64,000 nucleotides of DNA from Erythrobacter sp. YJ-T3-07. GTDB taxonomy: Bacteria; Pseudomonadota; Alphaproteobacteria; Sphingomonadales; Sphingomonadaceae. Every line of letters starts with the position of its first letter. Positions within the stretch are counted from its first letter, which is position 1. Position numbers and translations under genes: made by a program. This document shows positions 55,905-64,000 of this stretch, piece by piece. Below the pieces are notes generated by a model that ran no database searches, had not been told where the DNA came from, and saw nothing but the letters and a program-made list of their open reading frames with translations. The DNA lies in contig NZ_JAEAGP010000001.1 in NCBI RefSeq assembly GCF_015999305.1, forward strand, positions 62,001-126,000, given 5' to 3'.

Positions 55905-56707
55905 AGCGCTGTCCTGACAGACAGCAGCTCGGGGAAAAACACTTCCTTCAGCACTCCTTCGAGGTAGCCGACGCCCGACGTGCCGCCGGTGCCCTTCTTG
56001 AACCCGATGATCCGCTCGACCGTCTTCAGATGCCCGAAGCGCCAGCGCTGGAAGTGATATTCGAGGTCGACCAGCTTCTCGGCCAGCTCGTACAGGTCCC
56101 AGTGGTCGTGCGGGTTCTGGTAGATCGTCACCCACGCAGCCTCGACCGCGTCGGATTTCTCCCACCGCTCTTCGCGGTCGCGATTGAGCACGTCCTCGGG
56201 GATGGCGAAGCCGCGCTTGGCGAGCAGGCGCACAGTCTCCTCGTAGAGGCTGGGCTTTGCCAGTTCCGCGCGCAGCTTCTCCGCCACCTCGGGCACCGCC
56301 TCGTGCATCGTCACCATGTTGGGTTTGCGCCCGCCGAGGATGAATTCCATCAGCCGGTACTGCGCGGACTGGAAGCCGCTGGAGGTGCCCAGATGCGGGC
56401 GGACCAGCGAATAGTCGTGCGGGGTCATCGTGCTCAGCACGTTCCAGCTCTGGATCAGCTGCTCCTGCGCGCGTGCCACGCGGGCGAGCATCTTGAACGC
56501 GGGGCGCAACCGGTCCTCGCGGATCGCCTCGCGCGCGGCCTCCAGCTCGTGCAGGCACAGCTTGAGCCACAGCTCGCTCGCTTGGTGGACGATGATGAAC
56601 AGCAATTCGTCTTGCGCGTCGGAGCGCGGATGCTGCGCGGCGAGAATCCGGTCGAGATCGAGATAGGAGGCGTAGGTTACGCCGTCATTGTCGGTCGTGT
56701 CTGGCAT
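55901..56707 (-). CDS. kynA: Tryptophan 2,3-dioxygenase
   Basis: 268 residues, a haem enzyme opening the indole ring of tryptophan to N-formylkynurenine. DELLFIIVHQASELWLKL (distal His region), TSSGFQSAQYRLMEFI (Arg for substrate) and HLKTVERIIGFKKGTGGT (proximal haem His and tail) are conserved. It heads the kynA-kynB-kynU operon. The gap of 41 bases to the DUF4112 gene leaves little room for an own promoter, so transcription may start further upstream. Confidence 0.97.
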   Translation of the reverse strand: MPDTTDNDGVTYASYLDLDRILAAQHPRSDAQDELLFIIVHQASELWLKLCLHELEAAREAIREDRLRPAFKMLARVARAQEQLIQSWNVLSTMTPHDYSLVRPHLGTSSGFQSAQYRLMEFILGGRKPNMVTMHEAVPEVAEKLRAELAKPSLYEETVRLLAKRGFAIPEDVLNRDREERWEKSDAVEAAWVTIYQNPHDHWDLYELAEKLVDLEYHFQRWRFGHLKTVERIIGFKKGTGGTSGVGYLEGVLKEVFFPELLSVRTAL

Positions 56708-56748
56708 TCACCCGCCCTAGCGGCTTGCACGCGCGGCGCAAAACCCGC

Positions 56749-57165
56749 TCAACAATCGACCACCGTTACGTGCGGGTGATGCTTGGACAGGTAGTTCTTC
56801 ACGATCTTGAGATTGCGCGAATTGGAACGGAAAGCGAAGTCGGCCACGTCGCCCACCAGCGGGACGAAGCCGATCACTCCATCGATCGCGACATTGCCGA
56901 TCATCCGCGACACGTGCCATTTGGACATGCCGAGATTGCGGGCCTCCCACACGATATAGGCGCCCATGGCGACGCCGAAAATGTCGCCCACCACCGGGAT
57001 CAGGCCGACGATCGCGTCCATCCCGATGTCGTAGTTGATTCCGGGAATGGTCATGCTGCGTTCGGTCAGCTGTTCCATCATCTGGATCCGCCGATAGACC
57101 GATGCAGGGTCTTTTCCGGCAGGCATCTCGATGCCCATCAGGTTGATCGTCTGCGTCTCACCCAT
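56749..57165 (-). CDS. DUF4112 domain-containing protein
   Basis: 138 residues. The core GMDAIVGLIPVVGDIFGVAMGAYIVWEAR and VAIDGVIGFVPLVGDVADFAFR (two related G-L/F-x-P-x-V-G-D motifs) is the DUF4112 signature. Two amphipathic or membrane-associated helices are likely. Function unknown. It lies 16 bases downstream of the substrate-binding protein gene. Confidence 0.85.
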   Translation of the reverse strand: MGETQTINLMGIEMPAGKDPASVYRRIQMMEQLTERSMTIPGINYDIGMDAIVGLIPVVGDIFGVAMGAYIVWEARNLGMSKWHVSRMIGNVAIDGVIGFVPLVGDVADFAFRSNSRNLKIVKNYLSKHHPHVTVVDC

Positions 57166-57181
57166 TGGAAATGTCCCCGTT

Positions 57182-58699
57182 CTACCAGGCCTCTACCCCT
57201 GCCAACGCATAAATGGGGTGTCTGGACCACGAGTTCTCGGAAAAACCTTCCAGCCCGCTGCGGACCAGCGACCAGCGGACCGGCGCGCCCAGCGGAATAT
57301 ACACCTCGCGCGCGATCAGCGCACCCTCGGCCTCGGCCAGCAGCGTCGCGGAGCCCTCGCCCGGCTCGGGCCGCAGCGACTGCGTCACCAGTTCGTCCGC
57401 TTCGGGCGAGCAGGGGCCGCGAAGCAGTTCGCAATTGAACTGGTTGAGGAACCAGCGCGCGCTGGGATAGCGCGCCACCCGGTCGATCATCACCAGATCC
57501 GCCCCTTGCGGAAACTGGACCCGGCGCAGCTCCACCCCGATCGTCGCCAGGTCGAGCGAGAGCGCGCGTACCACCACATCGCTGCCCGGCCCCTCGGGCA
57601 CCCACAGGCGGACCCGCGGTGCCTGCCCGGTGCGGCGCTGCCAGTCGACCACCTGCTGGCGCGCGCGATCGCGCCGCTGATCGATCGAGAGCGACGCCCA
57701 GCGTTCGCCGGGCGAAACAGGATTGCCCGGCAGGCCGACGGGCACGACTCGGGTCGAGGGCTGCCAGCCACCCAGACTGAACCCCTCGGCCAACGCCGCG
57801 CGGTCGATCGCCATGGACAGCGCCTCGCGATTTTCGACCTCGGCGAAGAAGCCCTGTTCGTTGCTCACCAGCATGCCGAACAGGCCCAGCGCGGGGTCCA
57901 GCCGGATGGTCCCGCGCGACAGCGGGCCGGTATCGGCCAGCGGAAGGGTGAACACCGTCCCGTCGAGCAGCGCCGCCGCCTTGCCCTGGCTGAATGCCTC
58001 GTTCGCCTGCACGCCCGACAGCGCCCGCAGGCGGACGGTCTTGCCCAGCTCGTCAGGCTCGCGCTCGGGCAGGCCGATCGATTCGGGCGCGGTCGGGCGC
58101 AGGATCGCCAGGTCGCCTTCGCGTTCCAGCCGCATCGGCGCGATCGATTCGCCATCATGCAGGATCGCCAGTTCGGGCTGGGCGAGCAGTTGCAGGAATT
58201 CGGGCATCGGCCCGGTCAGGCGAATCTCGATCACCCGCGCGGTCATCGCGCGCACGTCGTCGATCTTGCGCAGGTCGAGGCCCAGCGAGGTGCCGCGCAG
58301 CTGGCGGATCGTCGCCAGCAGGCTGGTCCGCGCATCCTCTGCGGTCAGCGGTTCGCCATCGGGCCAGGTCAGCTGGCGCAGGCGGAAGATGTAGCTGCGC
58401 CCGTCCTCGGTCACGATCCAGCTTTCGCCTAGCGCGGGCACCACCTCACCCTCCGCATTGAGCGCGACGATGCCCGAGGCGGTCGCATCGCGGACCAGCT
58501 GCGCCCCGGACGAGAGGCGCAGGCCATCTTCGAAAATCGAATCGGGGGCGCCGATGACCACCACCGGCAGGCCGTCGCCCTCGCGTGCATCACCGCACGA
58601 TCCCAGCGCGCTCGCCAGCAGCGCGGCGGCAAGCCAGCGCGCGGCGGACCGGGGACGCCCGGCGGGGGCGAAACGGACAGGAGTGAATCGGATCGGCAC
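57182..58699 (-). CDS. Family 5 (peptide-type) ABC substrate-binding lipoprotein
   Basis: 505 residues from ATG 58699. A signal peptide with lipobox L-G-S-C (about 33-36) is followed by a family 5 extracellular solute-binding fold (VPALGESWIVTEDGRSYIFRLR, WPDGEPLTAEDARTSL, LSMAIDRAALAEGF). Typical members bind oligopeptides for an ABC importer, but no permease or ATPase gene is nearby, so it may work with components elsewhere or be a stand-alone sensor. Confidence 0.88.
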   Translation of the reverse strand: MPIRFTPVRFAPAGRPRSAARWLAAALLASALGSCGDAREGDGLPVVVIGAPDSIFEDGLRLSSGAQLVRDATASGIVALNAEGEVVPALGESWIVTEDGRSYIFRLRQLTWPDGEPLTAEDARTSLLATIRQLRGTSLGLDLRKIDDVRAMTARVIEIRLTGPMPEFLQLLAQPELAILHDGESIAPMRLEREGDLAILRPTAPESIGLPEREPDELGKTVRLRALSGVQANEAFSQGKAAALLDGTVFTLPLADTGPLSRGTIRLDPALGLFGMLVSNEQGFFAEVENREALSMAIDRAALAEGFSLGGWQPSTRVVPVGLPGNPVSPGERWASLSIDQRRDRARQQVVDWQRRTGQAPRVRLWVPEGPGSDVVVRALSLDLATIGVELRRVQFPQGADLVMIDRVARYPSARWFLNQFNCELLRGPCSPEADELVTQSLRPEPGEGSATLLAEAEGALIAREVYIPLGAPVRWSLVRSGLEGFSENSWSRHPIYALAGVEAW

Positions 58700-58749
58700 G
58701 GCAATCGGCCCTTAGCAGGCCGGCGCGCCGGGGTCAGCGCGGTTTCGTG

Positions 58750-59130
58750 CTAGATCTTGCGGATCGAACGCGGCGAGGCCTGCGTGGCCGATGGCGGCGC
58801 GATCGAGGAGGGCCGGGTATAGCGCGGCGTGCTGTCGCCCGCGGGCGCCGGGGCCTCGCGAACCTTCTTCGAATCGATTTCGTTGTCGAACACGATGCCG
58901 AAGCGGTTGTCCTGCGTCCACGCGACCGAGCCGGTGACGCGGCCCACATTGCGGAGGTCCACTGCCAGACGCATGCCCCGTTCGACGTACAGATCGGCCT
59001 CTGCCATCATCCCGCCGTCGGAAAGGTTGCGCACTTTCACGCGAATCGATTGGCCCCCGTCGGCCAGGGTCAGTTCCGCCGTCAGGAACAGGCTGTCGCG
59101 CTTCACAGATCTGGTGTCGATGGCGTTCAT
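58750..59130 (-). CDS. PilZ domain protein
   Basis: 126 residues. R-x-x-x-R (Arg7, Arg11) and N-L-S-D-G-G (35-40), the two c-di-GMP-binding motifs, are present in a short beta-barrel domain. The C-terminal 30 residues are Pro/Ser/Thr-rich and unstructured. It probably reports c-di-GMP level to an unknown partner. It follows dksA on the same strand. Confidence 0.88.
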   Translation of the reverse strand: MNAIDTRSVKRDSLFLTAELTLADGGQSIRVKVRNLSDGGMMAEADLYVERGMRLAVDLRNVGRVTGSVAWTQDNRFGIVFDNEIDSKKVREAPAPAGDSTPRYTRPSSIAPPSATQASPRSIRKI

Positions 59131-59258
59131 TCGGTCGTCTCGGTCTGTCCGGGTCGCAGTGAGGGGCCTGTTACGGCCCTTTGCTGCATCTAGCGCGAGA
59201 CAGGCTAAGAAAGTTTAAACATCGCTTTACCGCAATTCCCCCCGGCCCGTGGGCGGGT

Positions 59259-59717
59259 TCAGTCGTTGCGGGAGATTTTCTCGCGCCGCTCGTGCGCCTC
59301 CTGCGCCTCGACCGTCATGGTTGCGACAGGGCGCGCAATCAGGCGCTGGAGGCCGATCGGATCGCCGCTGACCTCGCAATAGCCGTACTCGCCCTCGTCG
59401 ATCCGGCGCAGCGCGGCATCGATCTTGGCGATCAGCTTGCGCTGGCGGTCACGCGTGCGCAGCTCGATTCCCCAGTCGGTCTCGCTCGACGCGCGATCGG
59501 CAAGGTCGGGTTCGCGCAGCGGCGCATCGGCAAGGTTCTGCAAGGTGCCGCCCGCTTCGGTGTGCAACGAATGCTTCCATTCGATCAGCAGCTTGCGAAA
59601 GAACTGCTGCTGCCGCTCGTTCATGTATTCTTCGTCGTCGGAGGGCGTATAGTCGTCCGGCAAGGCCTTGTTCGCCTTGGCCAGAATTTCGCTGTCGCTA
59701 AGCGCTTCTGCGGCCAT
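59259..59717 (-). CDS. dksA: RNA polymerase-binding transcription factor DksA
   Basis: 152 residues from ATG 59717 (GAGG just upstream; an upstream GTG at 59744 adds 9 residues). Long helices form the coiled coil, with the tip motif D-x-x-D-x-A (PDLADRASS). The globular end has only one of the four zinc-type cysteines (YGYCEVSGDPIGL, then TMTVEAQEAHE), as known for alphaproteobacterial DksA. It works with ppGpp on RNA polymerase in the stringent response. Confidence 0.95.
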   Translation of the reverse strand: MAAEALSDSEILAKANKALPDDYTPSDDEEYMNERQQQFFRKLLIEWKHSLHTEAGGTLQNLADAPLREPDLADRASSETDWGIELRTRDRQRKLIAKIDAALRRIDEGEYGYCEVSGDPIGLQRLIARPVATMTVEAQEAHERREKISRND

Positions 59718-60032
59718 CACGTCCTCTATCTCTTCCGGTCCCACCCGTGACCGGCTCCTCTACCTGCCGTCAGGGCAAGCAGCGGAGCCTATGGCGGCGG
59801 CTCTTAGCAGGCATGCGATGCCGAACAAGCGCTTATCCCCGAAAGTGAAACTAAGTGTCGCTGGGCGAATGAATGCACGCCGAACCGAACTTGCGCATCC
59901 CTCGCGGCTGTACCTTGTTCAACCGGCAGAAACCGGCGCGGCCATTAACGGCCTGTTTACCATGACCGGCAAGAAGTGAACGGGCGGGCTGCAACCCGTC
60001 TAAAAGGGGATAATGAGGACAGGGGAAATATC
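59718..60032. other. 315-base intergenic region without a clear gene
   Basis: It separates leftward dksA from the rightward Sel1-like gene. TTAA-CGGCCTG-TTTA at 59945-59959 differs in one base from the CtrA box TTAA-N7-TTAA. AGGGGAA at 60021-60027 is the ribosome site of the next gene. Nothing else stands out. Confidence 0.55.
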
Positions 60033-60359
60033 ATGCGACTTACCAGTGTAGAAATCGAGACGGCCACACCGGCCACCGACCAGATTGCCGATCTGACGAT
60101 CGCACGGCTGATCGCCGCTGCCGCGGATGGCGATGCGCAGGCGTGCTACGAACTGGGCGTGATCTGGTCGACCGGGGGCCACGGGCTCGACTGCGACCTG
60201 ATCGAAGCGCACCAGTGGTTCAACCTCGCCGCCGCGAGGGGCCATCGGGAAGCGGCCTGGTGCCGCGCCGACATTTCCGACGAGATGACCGCGCGTGAAA
60301 TCGCCGAGGCCCAGCGCCGCGCGCGCCAGTGGATGATCGAACAGCGCAAGAGCGCGTGA
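60033..60359 (+). CDS. Small Sel1-like repeat protein
   Basis: 108 residues from ATG 60033, with AGGGGAA 6 bases upstream. About 35-85 contains two Sel1/TPR-like helix pairs (AAADGDAQACYELGVIWSTG and EAHQWFNLAAARGHREAAW). The ends are charged. No signal peptide. It may be a small scaffold; partner unknown. A CtrA-like half site lies upstream. Confidence 0.75.
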   Translation: MRLTSVEIETATPATDQIADLTIARLIAAAADGDAQACYELGVIWSTGGHGLDCDLIEAHQWFNLAAARGHREAAWCRADISDEMTAREIAEAQRRARQWMIEQRKSA

Positions 60360-60373
60360 TTCGCGCCTGACGA

Positions 60374-61510
60374 CTACCCTTTCCTGAAGGGCGTGCGCTC
60401 TTCGAGGAAGTTCTGTTCCGCCGCGATGCCCTGACGCTCGCGCTCGAGGAACTCCGCCACCGCGGCGCGCAGGCCCGGATCGGCGATGTAATGCGCCGAG
60501 CGCGTCTGCACCGGAGCATATCCGCGCGCGAGCTTGTGCCCGCCTTGCGCCCCTGCCTCCACACGCGACAGACCGCGCGCGATCGCCGCGTCGATCGCCT
60601 GATAATAGCACAGCTCGAAATGCAGGAAGGGGATGTCGACCAGGCACCCCCAGTAGCGGCCGAACAGCGTGGTCCCGCCGATCACGTTCATCGCGCCCGC
60701 GACCGGCTGCCCGTCCAGATATGCAAAGATCAGCAGGATCTGCTCACCCATCCGCTCGCCCAGCAGGGTGAAGGCCTCGCGAGTCAGATAGGGCGTGCCC
60801 CATTTGCGCATTCCGGTGTCCTGATAGAATTCCCAGAACGCATCCCACACATCCTCGGTCAGATCGTCGCCGGTCAGGTGGCGAATCTCCACCTGTTCTT
60901 GCGCCTTCGCCCGCTCCTTGCGCAGGTTCTTGCGCTTGCGACTCGCGAGTGTGTCCAGAAACGCGTCGAAATCCGCGAAGCCATCATTTTCCCAATGGAA
61001 TTGCAGGTCGCTGCGAATCAGCCACCCGGCACGCTCGAACAGCGACACCTGATCGGGCGCAATGAAAGTCGCGTGCGCGCCCGACAGGCCGTGTTCGTGG
61101 CACACCTGCTCGGCCGCGTTCAGCAGCGGCGCGGCAAAGGCCTCGTCCTCGAACAGCAGGCGCGGACCCGTCGCCGGGGTGAACGGCGCGGCGATCTGGA
61201 GCTTGGGATAATAGCGCCCGCCCGCCCGCTCATATGCGTCGGCCCAGCCCTGGTCGAACACGTATTCGCCGCGGCTGTGCGACTTGAGGTAGGCCGGCAA
61301 GGCTGCGTGAATCGTGCCGCCATCGTCCGCAATCGTGATCGGTGCGGCCTGCCAGCCGGTGCCCGGCCCGACGCTGCCCGAATCCTCCATCGCGGAAAGA
61401 AACGCGTGGCCGACGAAGGGATTGTCCTCGCCCGCCACCCGGTTCCACGCCGCCGCGTCGATTCCGGCGACCCCGCCATGGATGCGTGCCGTGAGCTCTC
61501 TATCCGCCAT
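60374..61510 (-). CDS. FemAB-like/GNAT-fold N-acetyltransferase (DUF482)
   Basis: 378 residues from ATG 61510. NPFVGHAFLSAMEDSGSVGPGTGW near the N-terminus, DQGWADAYERAG and the C-terminal RYWGCLVDIPFLHFELCYYQAIDAAI with GAQGGHKLARGY are the FemAB-like (DUF482) signature. Related proteins transfer aminoacyl or acyl groups; its substrate is unknown. It follows the ridA gene with 40 bases between. Confidence 0.9.
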   Translation of the reverse strand: MADRELTARIHGGVAGIDAAAWNRVAGEDNPFVGHAFLSAMEDSGSVGPGTGWQAAPITIADDGGTIHAALPAYLKSHSRGEYVFDQGWADAYERAGGRYYPKLQIAAPFTPATGPRLLFEDEAFAAPLLNAAEQVCHEHGLSGAHATFIAPDQVSLFERAGWLIRSDLQFHWENDGFADFDAFLDTLASRKRKNLRKERAKAQEQVEIRHLTGDDLTEDVWDAFWEFYQDTGMRKWGTPYLTREAFTLLGERMGEQILLIFAYLDGQPVAGAMNVIGGTTLFGRYWGCLVDIPFLHFELCYYQAIDAAIARGLSRVEAGAQGGHKLARGYAPVQTRSAHYIADPGLRAAVAEFLERERQGIAAEQNFLEERTPFRKG

Positions 61511-61550
61511 CAGCGCCGATATGGGAACGCATGGGCCGCTTCGCGAGCCG

Positions 61551-62015
61551 CTAGTGCTGCGGGCGCAGCGCGATAATCGCGTCGACCTCGACTGCGGCGC
61601 CCAGCGGCAGGACTGGCACGCCGACCGCCGCGCGGGCATGGCGGCCCGCTTCGCCGAACACGTCGAACATCAGTTCGGAAGCGCCATTGGCGACCTTGGC
61701 CTGGTCTGTGAAATCGGCAGTCGAATTGACGAACGCGCCGAGCCTGACGACGCGCTCCACCCGGTCGAGCGAGATGCGCGCCCCTTCGAGCTGCGCAAGA
61801 ATCATCAGCCCGCACGCCCGCGCGGCCGCAACCCCGTCTTCCAGGCTCACGTCATCGCCCAGCCGCCCGGTGACCAGTTCGCCGTCGATGAAGGGCAGCT
61901 GCCCGGAAAGATAGGCCAGGCCGCCATGCACCGCGACCGGCACATAGCTGGCGACGGGCGCGGCAGCCTTGGGCAGGGTGATCCCCAGTTCGTCGAGGCG
62001 GGCTTGGATGGTCAT
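61551..62015 (-). CDS. RidA family protein
   Basis: 154 residues from ATG 62015, overlapping the HAD stop codon by four bases (ATGA). VHGGLAYLSGQLPFIDGEL, LEGARISLDRVERVVRLGAFVN and the Arg in GRHARAAVGVPVLPLGAAVEVDA fit the Rid/YjgF trimer fold. Members with this Arg hydrolyse reactive enamine/imine intermediates of PLP enzymes. Confidence 0.92.
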   Translation of the reverse strand: MTIQARLDELGITLPKAAAPVASYVPVAVHGGLAYLSGQLPFIDGELVTGRLGDDVSLEDGVAAARACGLMILAQLEGARISLDRVERVVRLGAFVNSTADFTDQAKVANGASELMFDVFGEAGRHARAAVGVPVLPLGAAVEVDAIIALRPQH

Positions 62016-62638
62016 GCGGGTTTCTCCAGTCGGTCCAGTATCCATGGCAGCGCTTCGTGCCACGTATCGATTCGGGCGTGCGCATCGCCTGCCTTGGCCC
62101 CGCAGGCAATATGCGGGGCGAGGCCGGGCTCGCCGCACAGGTGCAGCCGGGCAATGTCTGGCGCATGCTCGCGCGCGGAGCTGTGGTGCTGCGACAGATC
62201 GTCGATGAACACCGCGCGGCTCGGGGAGTATTCGTCCAGTATCCGCGCAATCGCGCCGCCCTTGGGGCCCTGGTTGGTATAGACCTTCACATCGATTCCG
62301 TGGCGGGCGAGCTGGCGCGCGCGATCCTCCTGCCGGTGGTCCAGCAGGTTGGTCAACACCACCACATCGGCCTGCTCGGCCAGCGTGCCATAGGCCTCCA
62401 CCGCGCCCGCGATCGGCTCCTGCCGTTCCATCTCGGTATCGAAAAATCCGTTGAGCAGCCGCCAGATTTCCTTCTGCTCGACCGTCTCGCCGGTCTCGCG
62501 CCGGGTCAGCGCGGTGGTGAAATCGGGCGCGTCGAAGGCGAAGTCGATGGCATGCGCCTCGCCCAGCCAGTCGCGGAAATGGGCGACCATGTGCAGCAGC
62601 ACTTCGTCGCAATCGGTTATGACAAGCGGGCGGCTCAT
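62012..62638 (-). CDS. HAD family hydrolase
   Basis: 208 residues. Motif I is D9-C-D11 (VITDCDEVLL), motif II is VVLTNL, a basic residue follows in NQGPKGGAI, and motif IV is VFIDDLSQHH. A cap of about 70 residues is inserted after motif I. It is probably a phosphatase for a small metabolite. Its start overlaps the DUF3572 stop and its end overlaps ridA, so the three are coupled. Confidence 0.9.
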   Translation of the reverse strand: MSRPLVITDCDEVLLHMVAHFRDWLGEAHAIDFAFDAPDFTTALTRRETGETVEQKEIWRLLNGFFDTEMERQEPIAGAVEAYGTLAEQADVVVLTNLLDHRQEDRARQLARHGIDVKVYTNQGPKGGAIARILDEYSPSRAVFIDDLSQHHSSAREHAPDIARLHLCGEPGLAPHIACGAKAGDAHARIDTWHEALPWILDRLEKPA

Positions 62639-62946
62639 GCGGACAGTTCCCGGTGCGCGGCGATGATCACCGCCGGATCGACGTTGAGCGCATCGGCGGC
62701 GAGCACCAGATCGGGCTCGTGCGCGGCGAGGAATTCGAGCACCGCGGCCTGCACGCTCTTGTCCTCGATCCCGTGGCGCAGCCGTTCGGGCGTCAGCCCG
62801 GTCAGCGAGAGCAGGCGGTCGGCCCGCCGCTCGTCGGTCAGGATCCAGCCCAGCGCGCCCAGTGCCAGCGCCTCGGCATCGGAGTGGCCGCCATGAGAGC
62901 CGGAATGCGGGGCGGACGATGAGGAGTCTGGCGGGGGCGTTGTCAT
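62635..62946 (-). CDS. DUF3572 domain-containing protein
   Basis: 103 residues from ATG 62946. The core DAEALALGALGWILTDERRADRLLSLTG and VLEFLAAHEPDLVLAADALNVDP is the DUF3572 helical domain of alphaproteobacteria, preceded by a Ser/His-rich tail. Function unknown. It is divergent from divK. Confidence 0.88.
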   Translation of the reverse strand: MTTPPPDSSSSAPHSGSHGGHSDAEALALGALGWILTDERRADRLLSLTGLTPERLRHGIEDKSVQAAVLEFLAAHEPDLVLAADALNVDPAVIIAAHRELSA

Positions 62947-62995
62947 AAGGGGGGCAGGTGGCCTATCCGGGGGCAAATCAGGAGTCGGGCGAGAC

Positions 62996-63364
62996 GTGGC
63001 AAAACGCATCCTTGTTGTCGAGGACAACGATCTCAACCGCAAATTGTTCTGCGATGTGCTGCGCGCCAAGGGCTACGAGGTGCTCGGCTGCGCAGACGGC
63101 AATTCGGTGATCGCATCGGCGCATCAATTCGGCCCCGATCTCGCGATCATGGACATCCAGCTGCCGCATGTCTCGGGTCTCGACCTGATCGCGCAGATGA
63201 AGGCGGACAGCAAGCTTGCCGGGGTACCCGTGCTCGCGGTGACGGCCTATGCCGGCAAGGGCGACGAGGATCGCATTCGCGCCGCAGGGGCAGAGGATTA
63301 CCTTGCCAAACCGGTCTCCATCGGGCCGTTTTCGGCCAAGGTTCTTGCGCTCATCGGAGAGTAG
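62996..63364 (+). CDS. divK: Single-domain response regulator DivK
   Basis: 122 residues from GTG 62996 (CAGGAG about 12 bases upstream). A bare receiver domain with E9-D10, phospho-acceptor D53 (LAIMDIQLPHVSGLD), T in VLAVTAYAG and K in YLAKPVSIGPF. Sequence and D53 match Caulobacter DivK, which is phosphorylated by DivJ/PleC kinases and, through DivL and CckA, controls CtrA. CtrA of this organism is at 35169. Confidence 0.93.
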   Translation: MAKRILVVEDNDLNRKLFCDVLRAKGYEVLGCADGNSVIASAHQFGPDLAIMDIQLPHVSGLDLIAQMKADSKLAGVPVLAVTAYAGKGDEDRIRAAGAEDYLAKPVSIGPFSAKVLALIGE

Positions 63365-63451
63365 CGGACACCCGCGAAAGCTTGACAAATCGGGGGCAAG
63401 AGCGCTTTGCCCCGCCGGTTCCCATTAGAGATTTGAAAGAGGATGCCCGCG

Positions 63452-63697
63452 ATGGACCGTGCCGAGATCGACCGGCGAATCCGCGACCTGATCGAACCGT
63501 TCAACAAGAACGGGGTCACCATTACCGATGCGACCACCTTTCAGGTCGACCTCGAATTCGACAGCCTGACCGTGATGGATTTCGTCGCCGCGATCGAGGA
63601 TGAGTTCGACATCATCATCTCGATGAACCAGCAGGCCGAGATCGAGACCTATGGCCAGCTGGTCGATGCCGTGAAGAAACTGGTCGACGCAGGGTGA
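63452..63697 (+). CDS. Acyl carrier protein (sphingolipid-associated)
   Basis: 81 residues from ATG 63452, preferred over ATG 63443 because AAGAGG abuts the latter but is 9 bases from the former. The phosphopantetheine serine is Ser38 in EFDSLTVMDF. It differs from the usual fatty-acid ACP (no D-S-L-D-x-V-E) and is immediately upstream of spt, so it probably supplies the acyl group to sphingoid base synthesis, as reported for Caulobacter. Confidence 0.9.
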   Translation: MDRAEIDRRIRDLIEPFNKNGVTITDATTFQVDLEFDSLTVMDFVAAIEDEFDIIISMNQQAEIETYGQLVDAVKKLVDAG

Positions 63698-63704
63698 TCG
63701 CACG

Positions 63705-64000
63705 ATGAGTGAAGGCATCAGCCAGCCGGACGCGCCCGTCGTGCGTGAAGGCCGCGCCAAAGGCGATCTGTTCGCCAAGTTCGACGATCTGATCGCGATG
63801 CGCGAAGGCCTGCTCGCCAGCGGGGTGGAAGATCCTTTCAACCTCGTGATGGAAAAGGTCCTCTCGCCCACCCGCGCGATCTGCAACGGGCGCGAGACGA
63901 TCCTGCTCGGCACCTACAACTACATGGGCATGACCTTCGATCCGGACGTGATCGAGGCGGGCAAGCAGGCGCTGGAAGAGTTCGGCAGCGGGACGACCGG
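63705..64000 (+). CDS. spt: Serine palmitoyltransferase (partial, N-terminal part)
   Basis: The first 98 residues from ATG 63705, 7 bases after the acyl carrier protein gene. GRETILLGTYNYMGMTFDPDVIEAGKQALEEFGSGTTG is the N-terminal pattern of alpha-oxoamine synthases (N-Y-x-G and the G-S-G-T-T-G region before the PLP site). With the neighbouring ACP this identifies serine palmitoyltransferase, the first step of sphingolipid synthesis. The PLP lysine is outside the window. Confidence 0.88.
   Translation, partial: MSEGISQPDAPVVREGRAKGDLFAKFDDLIAMREGLLASGVEDPFNLVMEKVLSPTRAICNGRETILLGTYNYMGMTFDPDVIEAGKQALEEFGSGTT

Noticed and set aside
59945..59959. CtrA box upstream of the Sel1-like gene
   Set aside because: TTAA-N7-TTTA has one mismatch to the consensus and there is only one; recorded in the intergenic entry but not claimed as a site.

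Overview
The window is a high-GC (about two-thirds G+C by eye), densely coded chromosomal segment of an alphaproteobacterium, most likely order Sphingomonadales and probably Erythrobacteraceae. The grounds are an acyl carrier protein next to a serine palmitoyltransferase-type enzyme (sphingolipid synthesis) at the right edge, the cell-cycle regulators CtrA (phospho-acceptor D51) and DivK (D53) with GANTC sites upstream of ctrA, the alphaproteobacterial order hisS-prfA-prmC-DUF4167, a DksA without the full zinc-binding cysteine set, and an HWE-type histidine kinase. This is inference from gene content. I see no rRNA, tRNA, CRISPR array, insertion sequence or prophage.

Layout. 1-9.4 kb: a DUF305 protein, a host-attachment-family protein, a class A beta-lactamase-like serine hydrolase, a small lipoprotein, then polA translationally coupled to a CHASE3-HWE histidine kinase, an MscS channel and a Tat-exported retropepsin-like protease. 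9.4-16.1 kb: a CDC48-type AAA ATPase and a CoA-transferase locus (scoA, a HAD-like lipoprotein, scoB, a foreign-looking P-loop gene, a CaiB/BaiF CoA-transferase). 16.1-25.0 kb: a long leftward block with hisS, prfA, prmC, DUF4167, lnt, metK and DUF418. 25.1-33.3 kb: an M61 peptidase, ppa, a second MscS channel, lptB and rpoN. 33.3-39.9 kb: a prephenate dehydratase-like protein without an ACT domain plus chorismate mutase, divergent from ctrA; then a third MscS channel, a SLC13/RCK transporter and trmB. 39.9-50.3 kb: an outer-membrane beta-barrel, an SDR enzyme, a class V aminotransferase, maeB, mutS, a DUF202 protein, hydroxyacyl-CoA dehydrogenase and PduO-type adenosyltransferase. 50.3-59.8 kb: gluQRS, an HNH endonuclease, a tandem UspA protein, an aldo/keto reductase, the overlapping kynA-kynB-kynU operon (tryptophan to anthranilate), a DUF4112 protein, a peptide-type substrate-binding lipoprotein, a PilZ protein and dksA. 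60-64 kb: a Sel1-like protein, a FemAB-like acyltransferase, RidA, a HAD hydrolase, DUF3572, divK, an acyl carrier protein and the start of spt.

Most genes are housekeeping. The least ordinary parts are: a lower-GC P-loop gene fitted between scoB and a CaiB-family gene; a lower-GC 3' end of hisS next to two long hairpin repeats; two copies of a long palindromic repeat bounded by GGTACC or a near match; a leader hairpin that would hide the ribosome binding site of the hydroxyacyl-CoA dehydrogenase gene; the chorismate mutase plus short prephenate dehydratase pair; and the 11.7-12.1 kb intergenic region with operator-like palindromes and a leftward terminator that no visible gene accounts for. 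I do not see a complete undescribed multi-gene system.
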